From Streptomyces sp. NBC_00285 (GTDB lineage Bacteria; Actinomycetota; Actinomycetes; Streptomycetales; Streptomycetaceae): a DNA stretch of 64,000 nucleotides. Positions 1 through 10,698 of the stretch are shown here, piece by piece (the stretch's first letter is position 1; each line of letters starts with the position of its first letter). The position numbers were made by a program, and so were the translations under genes. Below the pieces are notes generated by a model. That model saw nothing but the letters and a program-made list of their open reading frames with translations. It was not told where the DNA came from and ran no database searches. The stretch covers positions 5,394,001-5,458,000 of the forward strand of contig NZ_CP108055.1 in the NCBI RefSeq assembly GCF_036174265.1, read 5' to 3'.

Positions 1-424
1 GGATCGTGCCGATCGAGACCATCCAGATGCAGGCCAGGTGGATCTTCTTGGGCAGCTTGTCCCAGCCGAAGATCCACAGTCCGATGAAGGTGGACTCGAA
101 GAAGAAGGCGATCAGCGCCTCGAAGGCGAGCGGGGCACCGAAGACGTCACCGACGAAGCGCGAGTAGTCGGACCAGTTCATGCCGAACTGGAACTCCTGC
201 ACGATGCCGGTGACCACACCCATCGCGATGTTGATCAGGAAGAGCTTGCCCCAGAACTTGGTGGCCCTGAGGTACCGCTCGTTCTCCGTACGCACCCATG
301 CGGTCTGGAGGCCGGCCGTGAGGGCGGCCAGCGAGATCGTCAGGGGGACGAACAGGAAGTGGTAGACGGTGGTGATGCCGAACTGCCAGCGCGCCAGGGT
401 CTCCGGCGCCAGAGCCAGGTCCAC
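1..424 (-). CDS. cydA: Cytochrome bd ubiquinol oxidase subunit I, N-terminal part
   Basis: Partial gene cut by the window edge; the first ~141 residues are visible. CydA is the haem-carrying quinol-oxidising subunit of the high-affinity cytochrome bd terminal oxidase in the cytoplasmic membrane. The translation opens VDLALAPETLARWQFGITTV, continues through hydrophobic helices, and contains the family-typical stretches FGMNWSDYSRFVGDVFGAPL and FFFESTFIGLWIFGWDKLP. The GTG start at 424 has an AAGGAG ribosome-binding site 7 bases upstream. A perfect Rex operator lies about 55 bp upstream, so redox (NADH/NAD+) control is expected. cydB should follow outside the window. Confidence 0.93.
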   Translation of the reverse strand, partial: MDLALAPETLARWQFGITTVYHFLFVPLTISLAALTAGLQTAWVRTENERYLRATKFWGKLFLINIAMGVVTGIVQEFQFGMNWSDYSRFVGDVFGAPLAFEALIAFFFESTFIGLWIFGWDKLPKKIHLACIWMVSIGTI

Positions 425-479
425 GTCGCCGCTCCTTACCTCACAGGCTTGTGGAACATATGCGTGCGAAAGGTTCGCT

Positions 480-495
480 TGTGAAAGCGTTCACA
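480..495. promoter_or_regulatory. Rex operator (ROP) upstream of cydA
   Basis: TGTGAA-AGCG-TTCACA is a perfect 6-bp inverted repeat matching the Rex consensus TGTGAA-N4-TTCACA. A further TTCACAAG half-site follows at 496-503. In S. coelicolor the NADH-sensing repressor Rex controls the cyd operon through such sites, and the position just upstream of cydA fits that. Binding here is inferred. Confidence 0.88.
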
Positions 496-612
496 TTCAC
501 AAGCCAGTATGCCGCATGCCTGTTCGGCATGGAGCACGTGGGGGGTCCCTAAGCGGGGTCCGATAGGTCACACCTGACTGGGGCCGTTCGGCACATGGCA
601 CGGGGCGCCTCG

Positions 613-626
613 GTTCCACGTGAAAC
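613..626. other. parS-like site (one mismatch)
   Basis: GTTCCACGTGAAAC differs from the perfect parS palindrome GTTTCACGTGAAAC at one position. It lies in the gap between cydA and hisC, so it may be a weaker ParB site. Confidence 0.6.
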
Positions 627-653
627 CAAGACGCCCCACAGCTCGCGACAGAC

Positions 654-1733
654 TCACAACTCCTTGCGGAAGCCCTCCGCCACCTTCAGGAAGATGTCGT
701 TCGCCTCGTTCTCCCCGACCGTCACCCGCACACCCTCACCCGGGAACGGCCGCACGACCACGCCGTGCTGCTCGCACGCCGCGGCGAAGTCGACCGTGCG
801 CTCCCCCAGCCGCAGCCACACGAAGTTGGCCTGGCTCTCGGGCACCGTCCAGCCCTGGGCCCGTAGCCCCTCCACCACGCGATTGCGCTCACCGACCAGT
901 GAACCGACCCGGCCCAGCAGAGCATCCTCGGCCCGCAGCGAGGCGATCGCCGCCTCCTGCGCGAGCTGGCTGACCCCGAAGGGCACCGCCGTCTTGCGCA
1001 ACGCCGCGGCCACCGGCTCGTGGGCGATAGCGAAACCGACCCTGAGGCCCGCGAGGCCGTACGCCTTGGAGAAGGTGCGCAGCACACAGACGTTCGGCCT
1101 CGTGCGGTACAGCTCCACTCCGTCCGGTACCTCGGGGTCCCGGATGAACTCGCGGTACGCCTCGTCGAGCACCACCAGCACGTCACCGGGCACCCGGTCG
1201 AGGAACCGTTCCAGCTCGGGCCGCTTCACGACCGTGCCCGTCGGGTTGTTCGGGTTGCAGACGAAGATCAGCCGGGTCCGGTCCGTGATCGCGTCGGCCA
1301 TGGCGTCCAGGTCGTGCACATCGCCCGCCGTCAGGGGCACCTGAACCGAGGTGGCGCCGCTGATCTGCGTGATAATCGGGTACGCCTCGAAGGACCGCCA
1401 GGCGTAGATCACCTCGTCCCCGGGACCGGAGGTCGCCTGGATCAGCTGCTGGGCGACCCCGACCGAGCCGGTCCCGGTGGCCAGGTGGGAGAGCGGAACG
1501 CCGAAGCGCTCCGAGAGCTCGTTCATCAGACCCGTGCACGCCATGTCCGGGTAGCGGTTGAAGGAGGCGGCCGAGGCGGTCACGGTCTCCAGCACGCCCG
1601 GCAACGGCGGATAGGGGTTCTCGTTGGAGGACAGCTTGTAGGCCACCGGACCGTCGGCCGCGGCGGGCTTGCCCGGCTTGTAGGTGGGGACACCCTCCAG
1701 CTCGGCGCGCAGCTTGGGGCTCTTCTCGCTCAC
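654..1733 (-). CDS. hisC: Histidinol-phosphate aminotransferase family protein
   Basis: A 359-residue fold-type I PLP aminotransferase. It shows the substrate-side motif [13 protein letters not shown], the PNNPTG motif, the LDEAYREF motif with the PLP-contacting Asp/Tyr, and the Schiff-base lysine in [16 protein letters not shown]. HisC transfers the amino group from glutamate to imidazole acetol phosphate in histidine synthesis. No other his genes are nearby, so it may be a second HisC copy or an aromatic aminotransferase of the same family (Pat); sequence alone does not decide this. The GTG start at 1733 was chosen because an AGGAGG site sits 5-6 bases upstream; an in-frame ATG at 1754 lacks one. 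Confidence 0.85.
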   Translation of the reverse strand: MSEKSPKLRAELEGVPTYKPGKPAAADGPVAYKLSSNENPYPPLPGVLETVTASAASFNRYPDMACTGLMNELSERFGVPLSHLATGTGSVGVAQQLIQATSGPGDEVIYAWRSFEAYPIITQISGATSVQVPLTAGDVHDLDAMADAITDRTRLIFVCNPNNPTGTVVKRPELERFLDRVPGDVLVVLDEAYREFIRDPEVPDGVELYRTRPNVCVLRTFSKAYGLAGLRVGFAIAHEPVAAALRKTAVPFGVSQLAQEAAIASLRAEDALLGRVGSLVGERNRVVEGLRAQGWTVPESQANFVWLRLGERTVDFAAACEQHGVVVRPFPGEGVRVTVGENEANDIFLKVAEGFRKEL

Positions 1734-2130
1734 CGCAGTCCTCCTCATGACCACCCGCTTCCAATACTGCTCACCTTATGAGGATTGGGCCCGACTGCGT
1801 ACAGGTGAGGTCCAACCTCATCAGCCCCTTGGGCATCACGGGCATCACTGTACGAAGTCGGACGAACCAGGGGGCGCGGTCACATATATCTATGCGCCGG
1901 TGGCTCGCGCCGTGGCGCGCGTCACCCGTGCAGGTGAGTTGAGACCTCTTCGAAACATCGGGAACTTGGCAGGCTCATGCGTGCCGACAAGTTACGTAGT
2001 GCCATTGGATCGTTTAACTGTCTCTATTTCAAAGGTAGTTGCCATGAAATGACCTTGCAGAAACGTGCCTGTCAACGCGTGCATATGCGTCCGCCCTACC
2101 CCACCGGATGAGCCCTACTATCGGCTCGCC
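1734..2130. other. Divergent intergenic region, hisC / LacI-type gene
   Basis: About 400 bp with no credible gene. The part nearest the LacI-type gene (about 1980-2060) is visibly less G+C-rich than the surroundings and contains AT-rich runs, which would fit promoter elements for the divergent genes. I cannot assign a specific operator. Confidence 0.5.
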
Positions 2131-3243
2131 ATGACAGCAGCAGGGAAGCACCAGGTGAGCCGCGCGGAAACCTCACGTCGAGGCAGCCGGCCGGGCCGAG
2201 CGGGCATCAGAGACGTGGCCGCCGCCGCCGGAGTCTCCATCACGACCGTCTCCGATGCCCTGAACGGCAAGGGCAGACTGCCGGACGCCACCCGCCGCCA
2301 CGTCAGGGAGGTCGCCGACCGATTGGGCTACCGGCCCTCCGCCGCGGCCAGAACCCTCCGTACCGGCAAGTCAGGACTCATCGGCCTGACCGTGACGACG
2401 TACGGGGATGAACCTTTCACCTTCACCGAGTTCGCGTACTTCGCCGAGATGGCACGAGCCGCCACCTCCGCCGCACTCGCCCGCGGCTACGCCCTCGTCA
2501 TCCTGCCCGCGACCTCACGCCACGACGTGTGGTCGAACGTCGCCCTGGACGGCACCGTGGTCATCGACCCGTCCGACCATGACCCGGTCGTCAGCGAGTT
2601 GGTCCGGCAGGGTTTACCGGTGGTCTCCGACGGCCGCCCGGCGGGCACACTCCCGGTCACCGCCTGGGTCGACAACGACCACGAGGCCGCCGTACTCGGC
2701 ATCCTCGAGCACCTGGCCGACGCCGGCGCCCGCCGCATCGGCCTGCTGACGGGTACGACGACGGACACATACACCCATCTGTCGACCACCGCGTATCTGC
2801 GCTGGTGCGAGCGGGTGGGCCAGGACCCGGTCTACGAGGCCTACCCGGCACACGATCCGTGCGCGGGCGCCGTCGCCGCCGATCGGCTGCTCGCGCGCCC
2901 CGACCGCCCCGACGCCGTGTACGGCCTGTTCGACCCGAACGGCACCGACCTGCTAGCCGCCGCGCGCCGCTACGGTCTGCGCGTTCCGGAGGACCTGCTG
3001 ATCGTCTGTTGCAGCGAGTCGACCGTGTACGCCAGCACAGAGCCGCCCGTCACCACGCTCTCCCTCAAGCCGCGCCGCATCGGCACGGCCGTGGTCCAGC
3101 TCCTCATCGACGCCATCGAGGGGGTCGAATCGGACCAACCGGTCGAGCAGGTGATACCGACGGAGCTGATCGTGCGCACCTCGTCCCAGCGGCGAGCCCC
3201 GCGCACGACGGTCAGCCCACCGCGATCACCCGAGGGGAAGTAG
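2131..3243 (+). CDS. LacI-family transcriptional regulator with a TTA codon
   Basis: About 370 residues. The N-terminal helix-turn-helix and hinge are clear: IRDVAAAAGVSITTVSDALNGKG followed by VREVADRLGYRPSAAARTLRTGKS. A periplasmic-binding-protein-like ligand domain follows. Such proteins repress or activate genes in response to small sugars or related ligands; the ligand here is unknown. The ATG at 2131 gives a normal N-terminus; a GTG at 2155, with AGGGA upstream, is an alternative. Codon 162 (2614-2616) is TTA, so translation probably needs the bldA tRNA. It is divergent from hisC and followed by the metallophosphoesterase gene. Confidence 0.87.
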   Translation: MTAAGKHQVSRAETSRRGSRPGRAGIRDVAAAAGVSITTVSDALNGKGRLPDATRRHVREVADRLGYRPSAAARTLRTGKSGLIGLTVTTYGDEPFTFTEFAYFAEMARAATSAALARGYALVILPATSRHDVWSNVALDGTVVIDPSDHDPVVSELVRQGLPVVSDGRPAGTLPVTAWVDNDHEAAVLGILEHLADAGARRIGLLTGTTTDTYTHLSTTAYLRWCERVGQDPVYEAYPAHDPCAGAVAADRLLARPDRPDAVYGLFDPNGTDLLAAARRYGLRVPEDLLIVCCSESTVYASTEPPVTTLSLKPRRIGTAVVQLLIDAIEGVESDQPVEQVIPTELIVRTSSQRRAPRTTVSPPRSPEGK

Positions 3244-3444
3244 CCCGAGAACGGCCGGGCGATGACCGAAGCCCGGCCCAATCGGGGCGAATGCCGCAGT
3301 GAACAGGAGTCTTGCTCCGATTCACCACCCCTGGGTCATCACACGGCGCGATCCGCATTCCTATGATGGGCCCACGACACCGCGGGCCGCTGCGACCAGG
3401 CAGTCCGAAGCGGTGCACATGCGGCGCGATGGTGGAGGGGTCTG

Positions 3445-4512
3445 ATGACTCAGGGGGCCGGTCAGGGACCCGAGGCGGAGCACACGGCGGTGCTGCGTGA
3501 CTTCCGGGTACCCGCGTACGTCAGCGAGACCGGTCCGTTCGGCCACAGCACGCACCCCGGCGACGTGGCTCCGGCCCACGAAGAGGCGTACCCGGAGGGG
3601 TACACCCCCACCGAGCAGGATCTGCCCGTCATCAGCCAGGACGACGAGTTCAAGACGGCCGCCGACCCCGCGTCCGACGACGCGGCGGACGGTCCCGGTC
3701 CGCTGTTCGTCGTCGGCGACGTCCACGGCTACCTCGACGAACTGATGGCCGCTCTCGGCGAGAAGGGCCTCATCGACGCGGCGGGCAACTGGTGTGCGGG
3801 CACCGCCCGGCTGTGGTTCCTCGGCGACTTCACCGACCGCGGGCCCGACGGCATCGGCGTCATCGACCTCGTGATGCGGCTGTCCGCGGAGGCCGCCGCG
3901 GCCGGCGGCTACTGCAAGGCACTCATGGGCAACCACGAGCTGCTGCTGCTCGGCGCGAAGCGGTTCGGCGACACTCCCGTCAACTCCGGCGCGGGCACCG
4001 CCACCTTCCAGGCGGCCTGGCTGCTCAACGGCGGCCAGAAGACCGACATGGACCGCCTCCAGGACCACCATCTGCAGTGGATGGCACGGCTGGACGCCGT
4101 CGAGGAGGTCGACGGCCACCTGCTCGTCCACTCCGACACCACCGCCTATCTGGACTACGGCGACTCGATCGAAGCGGTCAACGACACGGTCCGCGAGACC
4201 CTCACACGCAACGACGCGGACGAGGTGTGGGATGTGTTCCGCAAGTTGACCAAGCGCTTCTCCTTCCGCGACGAGGGCGGGGCCGGCCATGTGCGCTCCC
4301 TGCTCGATACGTACGGCGGCGTCCGGATCGTTCACGGCCACAGCCCGATCCCGTATCTGCTCGGCGACGTGGGCTCCGAGGACGACGAGGACGATTCCGG
4401 TCCGGTGGTCGAAGGACCGCACGTCTACGCCGACGGACTGGCCATCGCGATGGACGGCGGGGTGACCATGGCCGGAAAACTGCTGGTCCAGCAACTGCCC
4501 CTGGATATCTGA
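3445..4512 (+). CDS. Calcineurin-like metallophosphoesterase
   Basis: A 355-residue protein with every block of the metallophosphoesterase fold in order: GDVHG near residue 91, GDFTDRGPD near 127, GNHE near 162, and GHSP near 299. These carry the Asp, His and Asn ligands of a two-metal centre. It resembles serine/threonine phosphatase-like members. The first ~85 residues are acidic, polar and probably disordered. The ATG start has GGAGGGG a few bases upstream. No signal peptide is seen, so it is likely cytoplasmic. The substrate is unknown. Confidence 0.85.
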   Translation: MTQGAGQGPEAEHTAVLRDFRVPAYVSETGPFGHSTHPGDVAPAHEEAYPEGYTPTEQDLPVISQDDEFKTAADPASDDAADGPGPLFVVGDVHGYLDELMAALGEKGLIDAAGNWCAGTARLWFLGDFTDRGPDGIGVIDLVMRLSAEAAAAGGYCKALMGNHELLLLGAKRFGDTPVNSGAGTATFQAAWLLNGGQKTDMDRLQDHHLQWMARLDAVEEVDGHLLVHSDTTAYLDYGDSIEAVNDTVRETLTRNDADEVWDVFRKLTKRFSFRDEGGAGHVRSLLDTYGGVRIVHGHSPIPYLLGDVGSEDDEDDSGPVVEGPHVYADGLAIAMDGGVTMAGKLLVQQLPLDI

Positions 4513-4706
4513 ACCATTCCCGGGGCAGGTGTCCCCCTAAGGCGAACTGACCGGCGAGAGCGCAGGCCAGAGGGCAATTTCTGGAAACCCCCTGTCACCC
4601 TGTGCCGTCCCGGCTCTACCATCGGCTTATCCGTAGCAGGCTCCCCTCCGTTTCTGCCCGACGGCTCGTTGGCATGCGAGCCCCAAGCCCTACGGAGCAT
4701 CGGGGG

Positions 4707-5567
4707 ATGCACATGAACAGCGTTCCGCAGCACCTGCTCAGCGAGGACCGCCAGGAGTACGAGCGGATCCTCGACGAGGCGCTGCGCTCCGCCCCACACC
4801 GTCCCGAACTGGCCGCTGTCGGACAGCGGCTGAATCCCGAACAGCTGCGCACCATGGCGCTGAACGCCACCGCACTCATCACGGTGGCCGCCGCGACCGA
4901 GTACCAGCACTACGTGAAGGTCCGCGAGGAACAGCGCCGTCCGGCGCCGTCCACCCTGTCGTCCGTGCACGAACCCGGCCCCGCCGAGTCGGGCACGGGT
5001 GCGATGGGGCTCGCCACCGCCATGGGAGAGGTCGCCGAGACCACCGGTGCGGGCGCCGTCGCCGTCGCCGCGGTCCTGACGCCCGTCCTCGCCGGAATAG
5101 CCGCGGCGATCTTCCTTCTTGTGGGCTACATCCTCCAGATGATCAACCCCGAGCCCGCAATCGCCCACACCATGATCACCATCGGCTGGGTGTTCGGGGC
5201 CATGACGGCGGCCGCGATCCTGGTCGCCGCCTGCGGCCTGCTGCTCACCGCCCTGCGGAACCGGCCCTCGCCGGGCCCCGGGTACGGCGAGCTCAGCGAG
5301 GAAGTGGCCCGGGCCAGGGACTCCTGGCACGACGCACTGCTGGAACGGGGCATCCTTCCCTTCCTCAGGGAGGCTCTGGCCGACCCGGGCACCGTCGCAA
5401 TGCACCACACGGCACCGCCCGCACCGACCAGCCGCATGCCCAACCTCGGCTACGGCCGCCCCGGCTTCTCCAGCCCCGACGAGGGAGCCTCGGGCGCCCG
5501 CCCGAGTTTCAGCAGCCCGGACTACAGCAGCCCGGACTTCGGGGGGCCGGAACACCAGCCGGAGTGA
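4707..5567 (+). CDS. Putative membrane protein with two transmembrane helices
   Basis: A 286-residue protein of unknown function. Residues 1-95 are soluble and rich in charged residues. Two hydrophobic segments follow, roughly residues 110-150 (VAVAAVLTPVLAGIAAAIFL) and 155-185 (TIGWVFGAMTAAAILVAACG), then a soluble stretch and a Ser/Pro/Gly-rich tail with repeated FSSPD/YSSPD units. The ATG at 4707 was chosen because GGAG lies 9 bases upstream; an ATG two codons later is possible. I do not recognise a family. It ends convergently with thiC. Confidence 0.68.
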   Translation: MHMNSVPQHLLSEDRQEYERILDEALRSAPHRPELAAVGQRLNPEQLRTMALNATALITVAAATEYQHYVKVREEQRRPAPSTLSSVHEPGPAESGTGAMGLATAMGEVAETTGAGAVAVAAVLTPVLAGIAAAIFLLVGYILQMINPEPAIAHTMITIGWVFGAMTAAAILVAACGLLLTALRNRPSPGPGYGELSEEVARARDSWHDALLERGILPFLREALADPGTVAMHHTAPPAPTSRMPNLGYGRPGFSSPDEGASGARPSFSSPDYSSPDFGGPEHQPE

Positions 5568-5600
5568 CACGAGCCGCAGTCACGCAGCCGGAACAGCCCC

Positions 5601-5636
5601 TCGGCTTGCGCGCCCACCAAGGGGAGCGCAAGCCGA
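5601..5636. terminator. Bidirectional hairpin terminator
   Basis: TCGGCTTGCGC (5601-5611) and GCGCAAGCCGA (5626-5636) form an 11-bp perfect stem between the convergent membrane-protein gene and thiC. There is no clear T tract, as is common in Streptomyces. Confidence 0.65.
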
Positions 5637-5794
5637 AGACCCGGCTGCGGGGTGTCGCGCCGTCGGCCATGCCACCCCGCAGCGCACGACAGCCGCAGCC
5701 CCGCGAGCCGCGACCAACCGCAACGAGGCGTATTGCGGCAACGGGCCAGCGCTCATGGCCCGCTCGCCGGGAGCCTCGCTCGCCCTGTGGTCTT

Positions 5795-7785
<1,991 letters not shown>

Positions 7786-7862
7786 ACAAAGGTGCCACCA
7801 CGCTAGCGTCAATTCGGGCGCGGTGAACAGGGGGCCCCATTCGTTCTTGCGATGATCGGTCG

Positions 7863-9563
7863 GTGACCACGACGCATCAGCCCCCGTACCCGCCTCCCGA
7901 GCCACCGCGCCGACCAGGCTCCGGAAACGGACCCGGGTACGGCCCCGGCGGCGGCTTCCCCAGCAGGTCCGGAGCCGGCGGACCAGGCGGCCGGCACGAG
8001 CATGAGCACGGCGATGCGCACGCCTTCAGCCAAGGGCACCGAGCCGGCGACGGTGACGTTGGCCACGGCGGCAACCATGGCGGAGGCGACCGCGGTGGTC
8101 ATGGCGGCCATGGTGGAGGTGACGACGGCCACGGACACAACTCCGGCGACGGGCACGGACATGGGCACGAGGACGGGAGCGGTCCCACCAGTGGCGGTGG
8201 TGGCGGTGGCGGCCACTCGCACGGTCACAGCCACGGCCCGGCGACCCCTGTCTCCAAGCATCTGCGGAAGGTCATCGCGGCCATCCTGATCCCGTTCGGC
8301 GCGGCCGTCCTGGTGGGGCTCGTGGTGCTCTGGCCCGGTGGCGCCCCAGCACACGAACGCACCGGGGTCGGCTTCGACCGGCAGACCCAGCAGGCCACGG
8401 TCAGCAAGGTCGTGAGCGTCAGCTGCAAGTCGGTCAACGCCTCGGGAGAGGCCCCGACCGGGGACACCTCCACCGCCGAGGGCTCCTCCGCCGAGCAGCA
8501 GGCGAACGGCACCTGCAAGAAGGCGACGATCCGGGTCGACACCGGCACTGACAAGGGCCGCACCTTCACGGAGATCGTCCAGCCGGACCAGTCACGGCAG
8601 TTGCACCAGGGTCAGAAGGTCGTGGTCGCGTACGAGCCCTCGGCGCCCAGGGACCTGCAGTACTCGGTCACCGACGTGAACCGCAGGTTCCCGATGGGCC
8701 TGCTGGCCGGCATCTTCGCACTCGCCGTCGTGGTCGTCGGGCGGTTGCGCGGGGTCATGGCACTGGTCGCGCTGGCCATCAGCTTCATGGTGCTCAACTT
8801 CTTCGTCCTGCCCGCGATCCTGCAGGGCTCGAACCCACTGCTCGTGGCGGTGATCGGGTCGAGCGCCATCATGCTGATCGCCCTCTACCTGTGCCACGGT
8901 CTGTCGGCCCGTACCTCCGTGGCGGTACTGGGCACCCTGATCTCCCTGGTGCTCATCGGCATCCTCGGCTCGCAGTTCATCGGCTGGGCCGCCCTCACCG
9001 GCAACACCGACGACAACACCGGGCTCATCCACGGGCTGTACCCGTCGATCGACATGAGCGGTCTGCTGCTCGCCGGCGTCATCATCGGCTCGCTCGGTGT
9101 CCTGGACGATGTGACGGTCACGCAGACCTCGGCGGTCTGGGAGCTTCACGAGGCCAACCCCGCGATGGGCTGGCGTGGGCTGTACCGCGCCGGTATCCGC
9201 ATCGGCCGCGACCACATCGCGTCCGTCGTCAACACGCTCGTTCTCGCTTACGCGGGTGCTGCGTTGCCGCTGCTGCTGCTCTTCTCCATCGCCCAGTCCA
9301 GCGTGGGGGTCGTCGCCAACAGCGAGTTGGTGGCGGAGGAGATCGTGCGGACCCTGGTCGGCTCGATCGGCCTCGTCGCCTCGGTACCGGTCACCACGGT
9401 CCTCGCAGCTCTGGTGGTCTCGGCCGACCGGCCAGGAAAAGCGACAGTGGGGGTGGGGGCCACGGCACCTGCGCCCGTGGCGGCGACCAGCGTGAGCGCG
9501 GGCACGGCAGGTGGCCGCCCTACTCCGTCCCGGGGCGGAAAGGGACGGCGGCGCAGGCACTGA
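7863..9563 (+). CDS. YibE/F-like multipass membrane protein with His-rich N-terminus
   Basis: A 566-residue protein. Residues 1-125 are Gly/His/Asp-rich with many GHG and HGH units, a likely flexible metal-binding cytoplasmic tail. A first helix follows near residues 140-160, then an extracytoplasmic domain with two cysteines, then about seven to eight hydrophobic helices from about residue 280 containing GVLDDVTVTQTSAVWEL and NTLVLAYAGAALPLLLLFS. These are typical of the YibE/F family, whose biochemical role is unclear; the long His-rich tail suggests metal handling, but this is inference. It begins with GTG at 7863 and is divergent from thiC. Confidence 0.8.
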   Translation: MTTTHQPPYPPPEPPRRPGSGNGPGYGPGGGFPSRSGAGGPGGRHEHEHGDAHAFSQGHRAGDGDVGHGGNHGGGDRGGHGGHGGGDDGHGHNSGDGHGHGHEDGSGPTSGGGGGGGHSHGHSHGPATPVSKHLRKVIAAILIPFGAAVLVGLVVLWPGGAPAHERTGVGFDRQTQQATVSKVVSVSCKSVNASGEAPTGDTSTAEGSSAEQQANGTCKKATIRVDTGTDKGRTFTEIVQPDQSRQLHQGQKVVVAYEPSAPRDLQYSVTDVNRRFPMGLLAGIFALAVVVVGRLRGVMALVALAISFMVLNFFVLPAILQGSNPLLVAVIGSSAIMLIALYLCHGLSARTSVAVLGTLISLVLIGILGSQFIGWAALTGNTDDNTGLIHGLYPSIDMSGLLLAGVIIGSLGVLDDVTVTQTSAVWELHEANPAMGWRGLYRAGIRIGRDHIASVVNTLVLAYAGAALPLLLLFSIAQSSVGVVANSELVAEEIVRTLVGSIGLVASVPVTTVLAALVVSADRPGKATVGVGATAPAPVAATSVSAGTAGGRPTPSRGGKGRRRRH

Positions 9564-10162
9564 GAGTGCCCACTCCCGAGCGCACGACCAGGTGACGCAG
9601 CTCTGGGACACCGGGCGCGTGGACGCGTGGACGCGGGAAGCAGCGTTCTCAGGCGGGAGGACGGGGGACCGGAAGGCTTGGGCGCCGGGAGGAATGCCGT
9701 GCGCTGAGAGGCGTAGGGGCAAAGGTTCCGGATCCCCCGGATCAGCCGCCACACCGCCCCACGGGCAACGCGCGATCGCGCTCAGGGCGTTCGGATACGT
9801 CAACAGTCCCCAGACGCGCCCGCCTCGACCAAGTACCCGCACGGCACACACTCAACGGCCTCCTCCAGCACGAGCCTGCCGCTCCGGCACGATCGCCGCT
9901 CCTGCCGCTCCTGCCGCTCCTGCCCGAACCCGATCGCATACGCGCCCCGGCTCAAAATCAGCCGGCCGCTCACATCGCCCCGGATCAAGGTCAGCCAGTC
10001 ACTCGTCTCGCTTCGACACCGACACCCACCCACCCACTGGTCCAGCCCGGGCCAAGCAGCACAGGACCGATCAAGCCGCCGCCCCGCACCCATCCGGCAG
10101 AAGCGTTCCTGCGCCCTCCCGGCCCATGATGAAGCGTTCCGCCACCTGCTTGCCCTACGGCG
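9564..10162. other. 600-bp gap with no recognisable gene; short 9-bp tandem repeat
   Basis: Several open frames cross the gap on both strands but none has a good ribosome-binding site, normal codon bias or a recognisable product. Three tandem copies of GCCGCTCCT plus a trailing partial unit occur near 9895-9924. The gap could hold decayed coding sequence. I see nothing else firm in it. Confidence 0.4.
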
Positions 10163-10600
10163 TCAGCCCGCGCTCTGCTCCTCCGCCAGGATTCGGTCCA
10201 GCGCCTCGTCGAGGTGAGTATCGAAATCGGCCAGAGCGGCCTCCTGGCCGAGCGGCACCAACTTGTCGGTGCGGTCGAGGAAAGCGATGATCGGCGCCGT
10301 CGACGACCGGAACATCGCCTGGTCACCGCCGACCTGAAGCCGGATCAGCACATCGCCCAGCAGTTCGGGACCGGAGGGCGCGACCCGTACGTCGCCCTCA
10401 CCACAAGGGCGACCCACTCCGTCGATCAGCAGCTCACGCCCGAAGGCCCAGGTCACCGGGGCGTCGCCCGGCAGATGGAACGTCAGCCGGACGGCGTAGG
10501 GATCACAGGCCTCGTAGCGCAGCTCCACCGGGATACGGAAGGAGAGCTCCTCCGACACCAGAAAGCTCATCATGACCTCTGCCTGCACGGTCTCGCGCAT
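10163..10600 (-). CDS. ssgA: Sporulation cell-division regulator SsgA
   Basis: A 136-145-residue SsgA-like protein. The translation contains MSFLVSEELSFRIPVELRYE, then DPYAVRLTFHLPGDAPVTWA and FLDRTDKLVPLGQE, which fit SsgA itself rather than another SALP. In Streptomyces SsgA helps place SsgB and FtsZ at future sporulation septa. Two starts are possible: ATG at 10600 (145 residues) or the ATG pair at 10573/10570 (136 or 135 residues), which follows AGAGG closely. The upstream gene on the same strand is the IclR-type regulator ssgR, the known partner that activates ssgA. Confidence 0.93.
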   Translation of the reverse strand: MRETVQAEVMMSFLVSEELSFRIPVELRYEACDPYAVRLTFHLPGDAPVTWAFGRELLIDGVGRPCGEGDVRVAPSGPELLGDVLIRLQVGGDQAMFRSSTAPIIAFLDRTDKLVPLGQEAALADFDTHLDEALDRILAEEQSAG

Positions 10601-10698
10601 CGCCTACCCCGTCATCTGCCTTGGTTGGCTGGGAATGATCCCTCTGACACTGGTGGCATCTTGCTGAACGTATACGGCAGATCACAAGGAGTGAGTTT

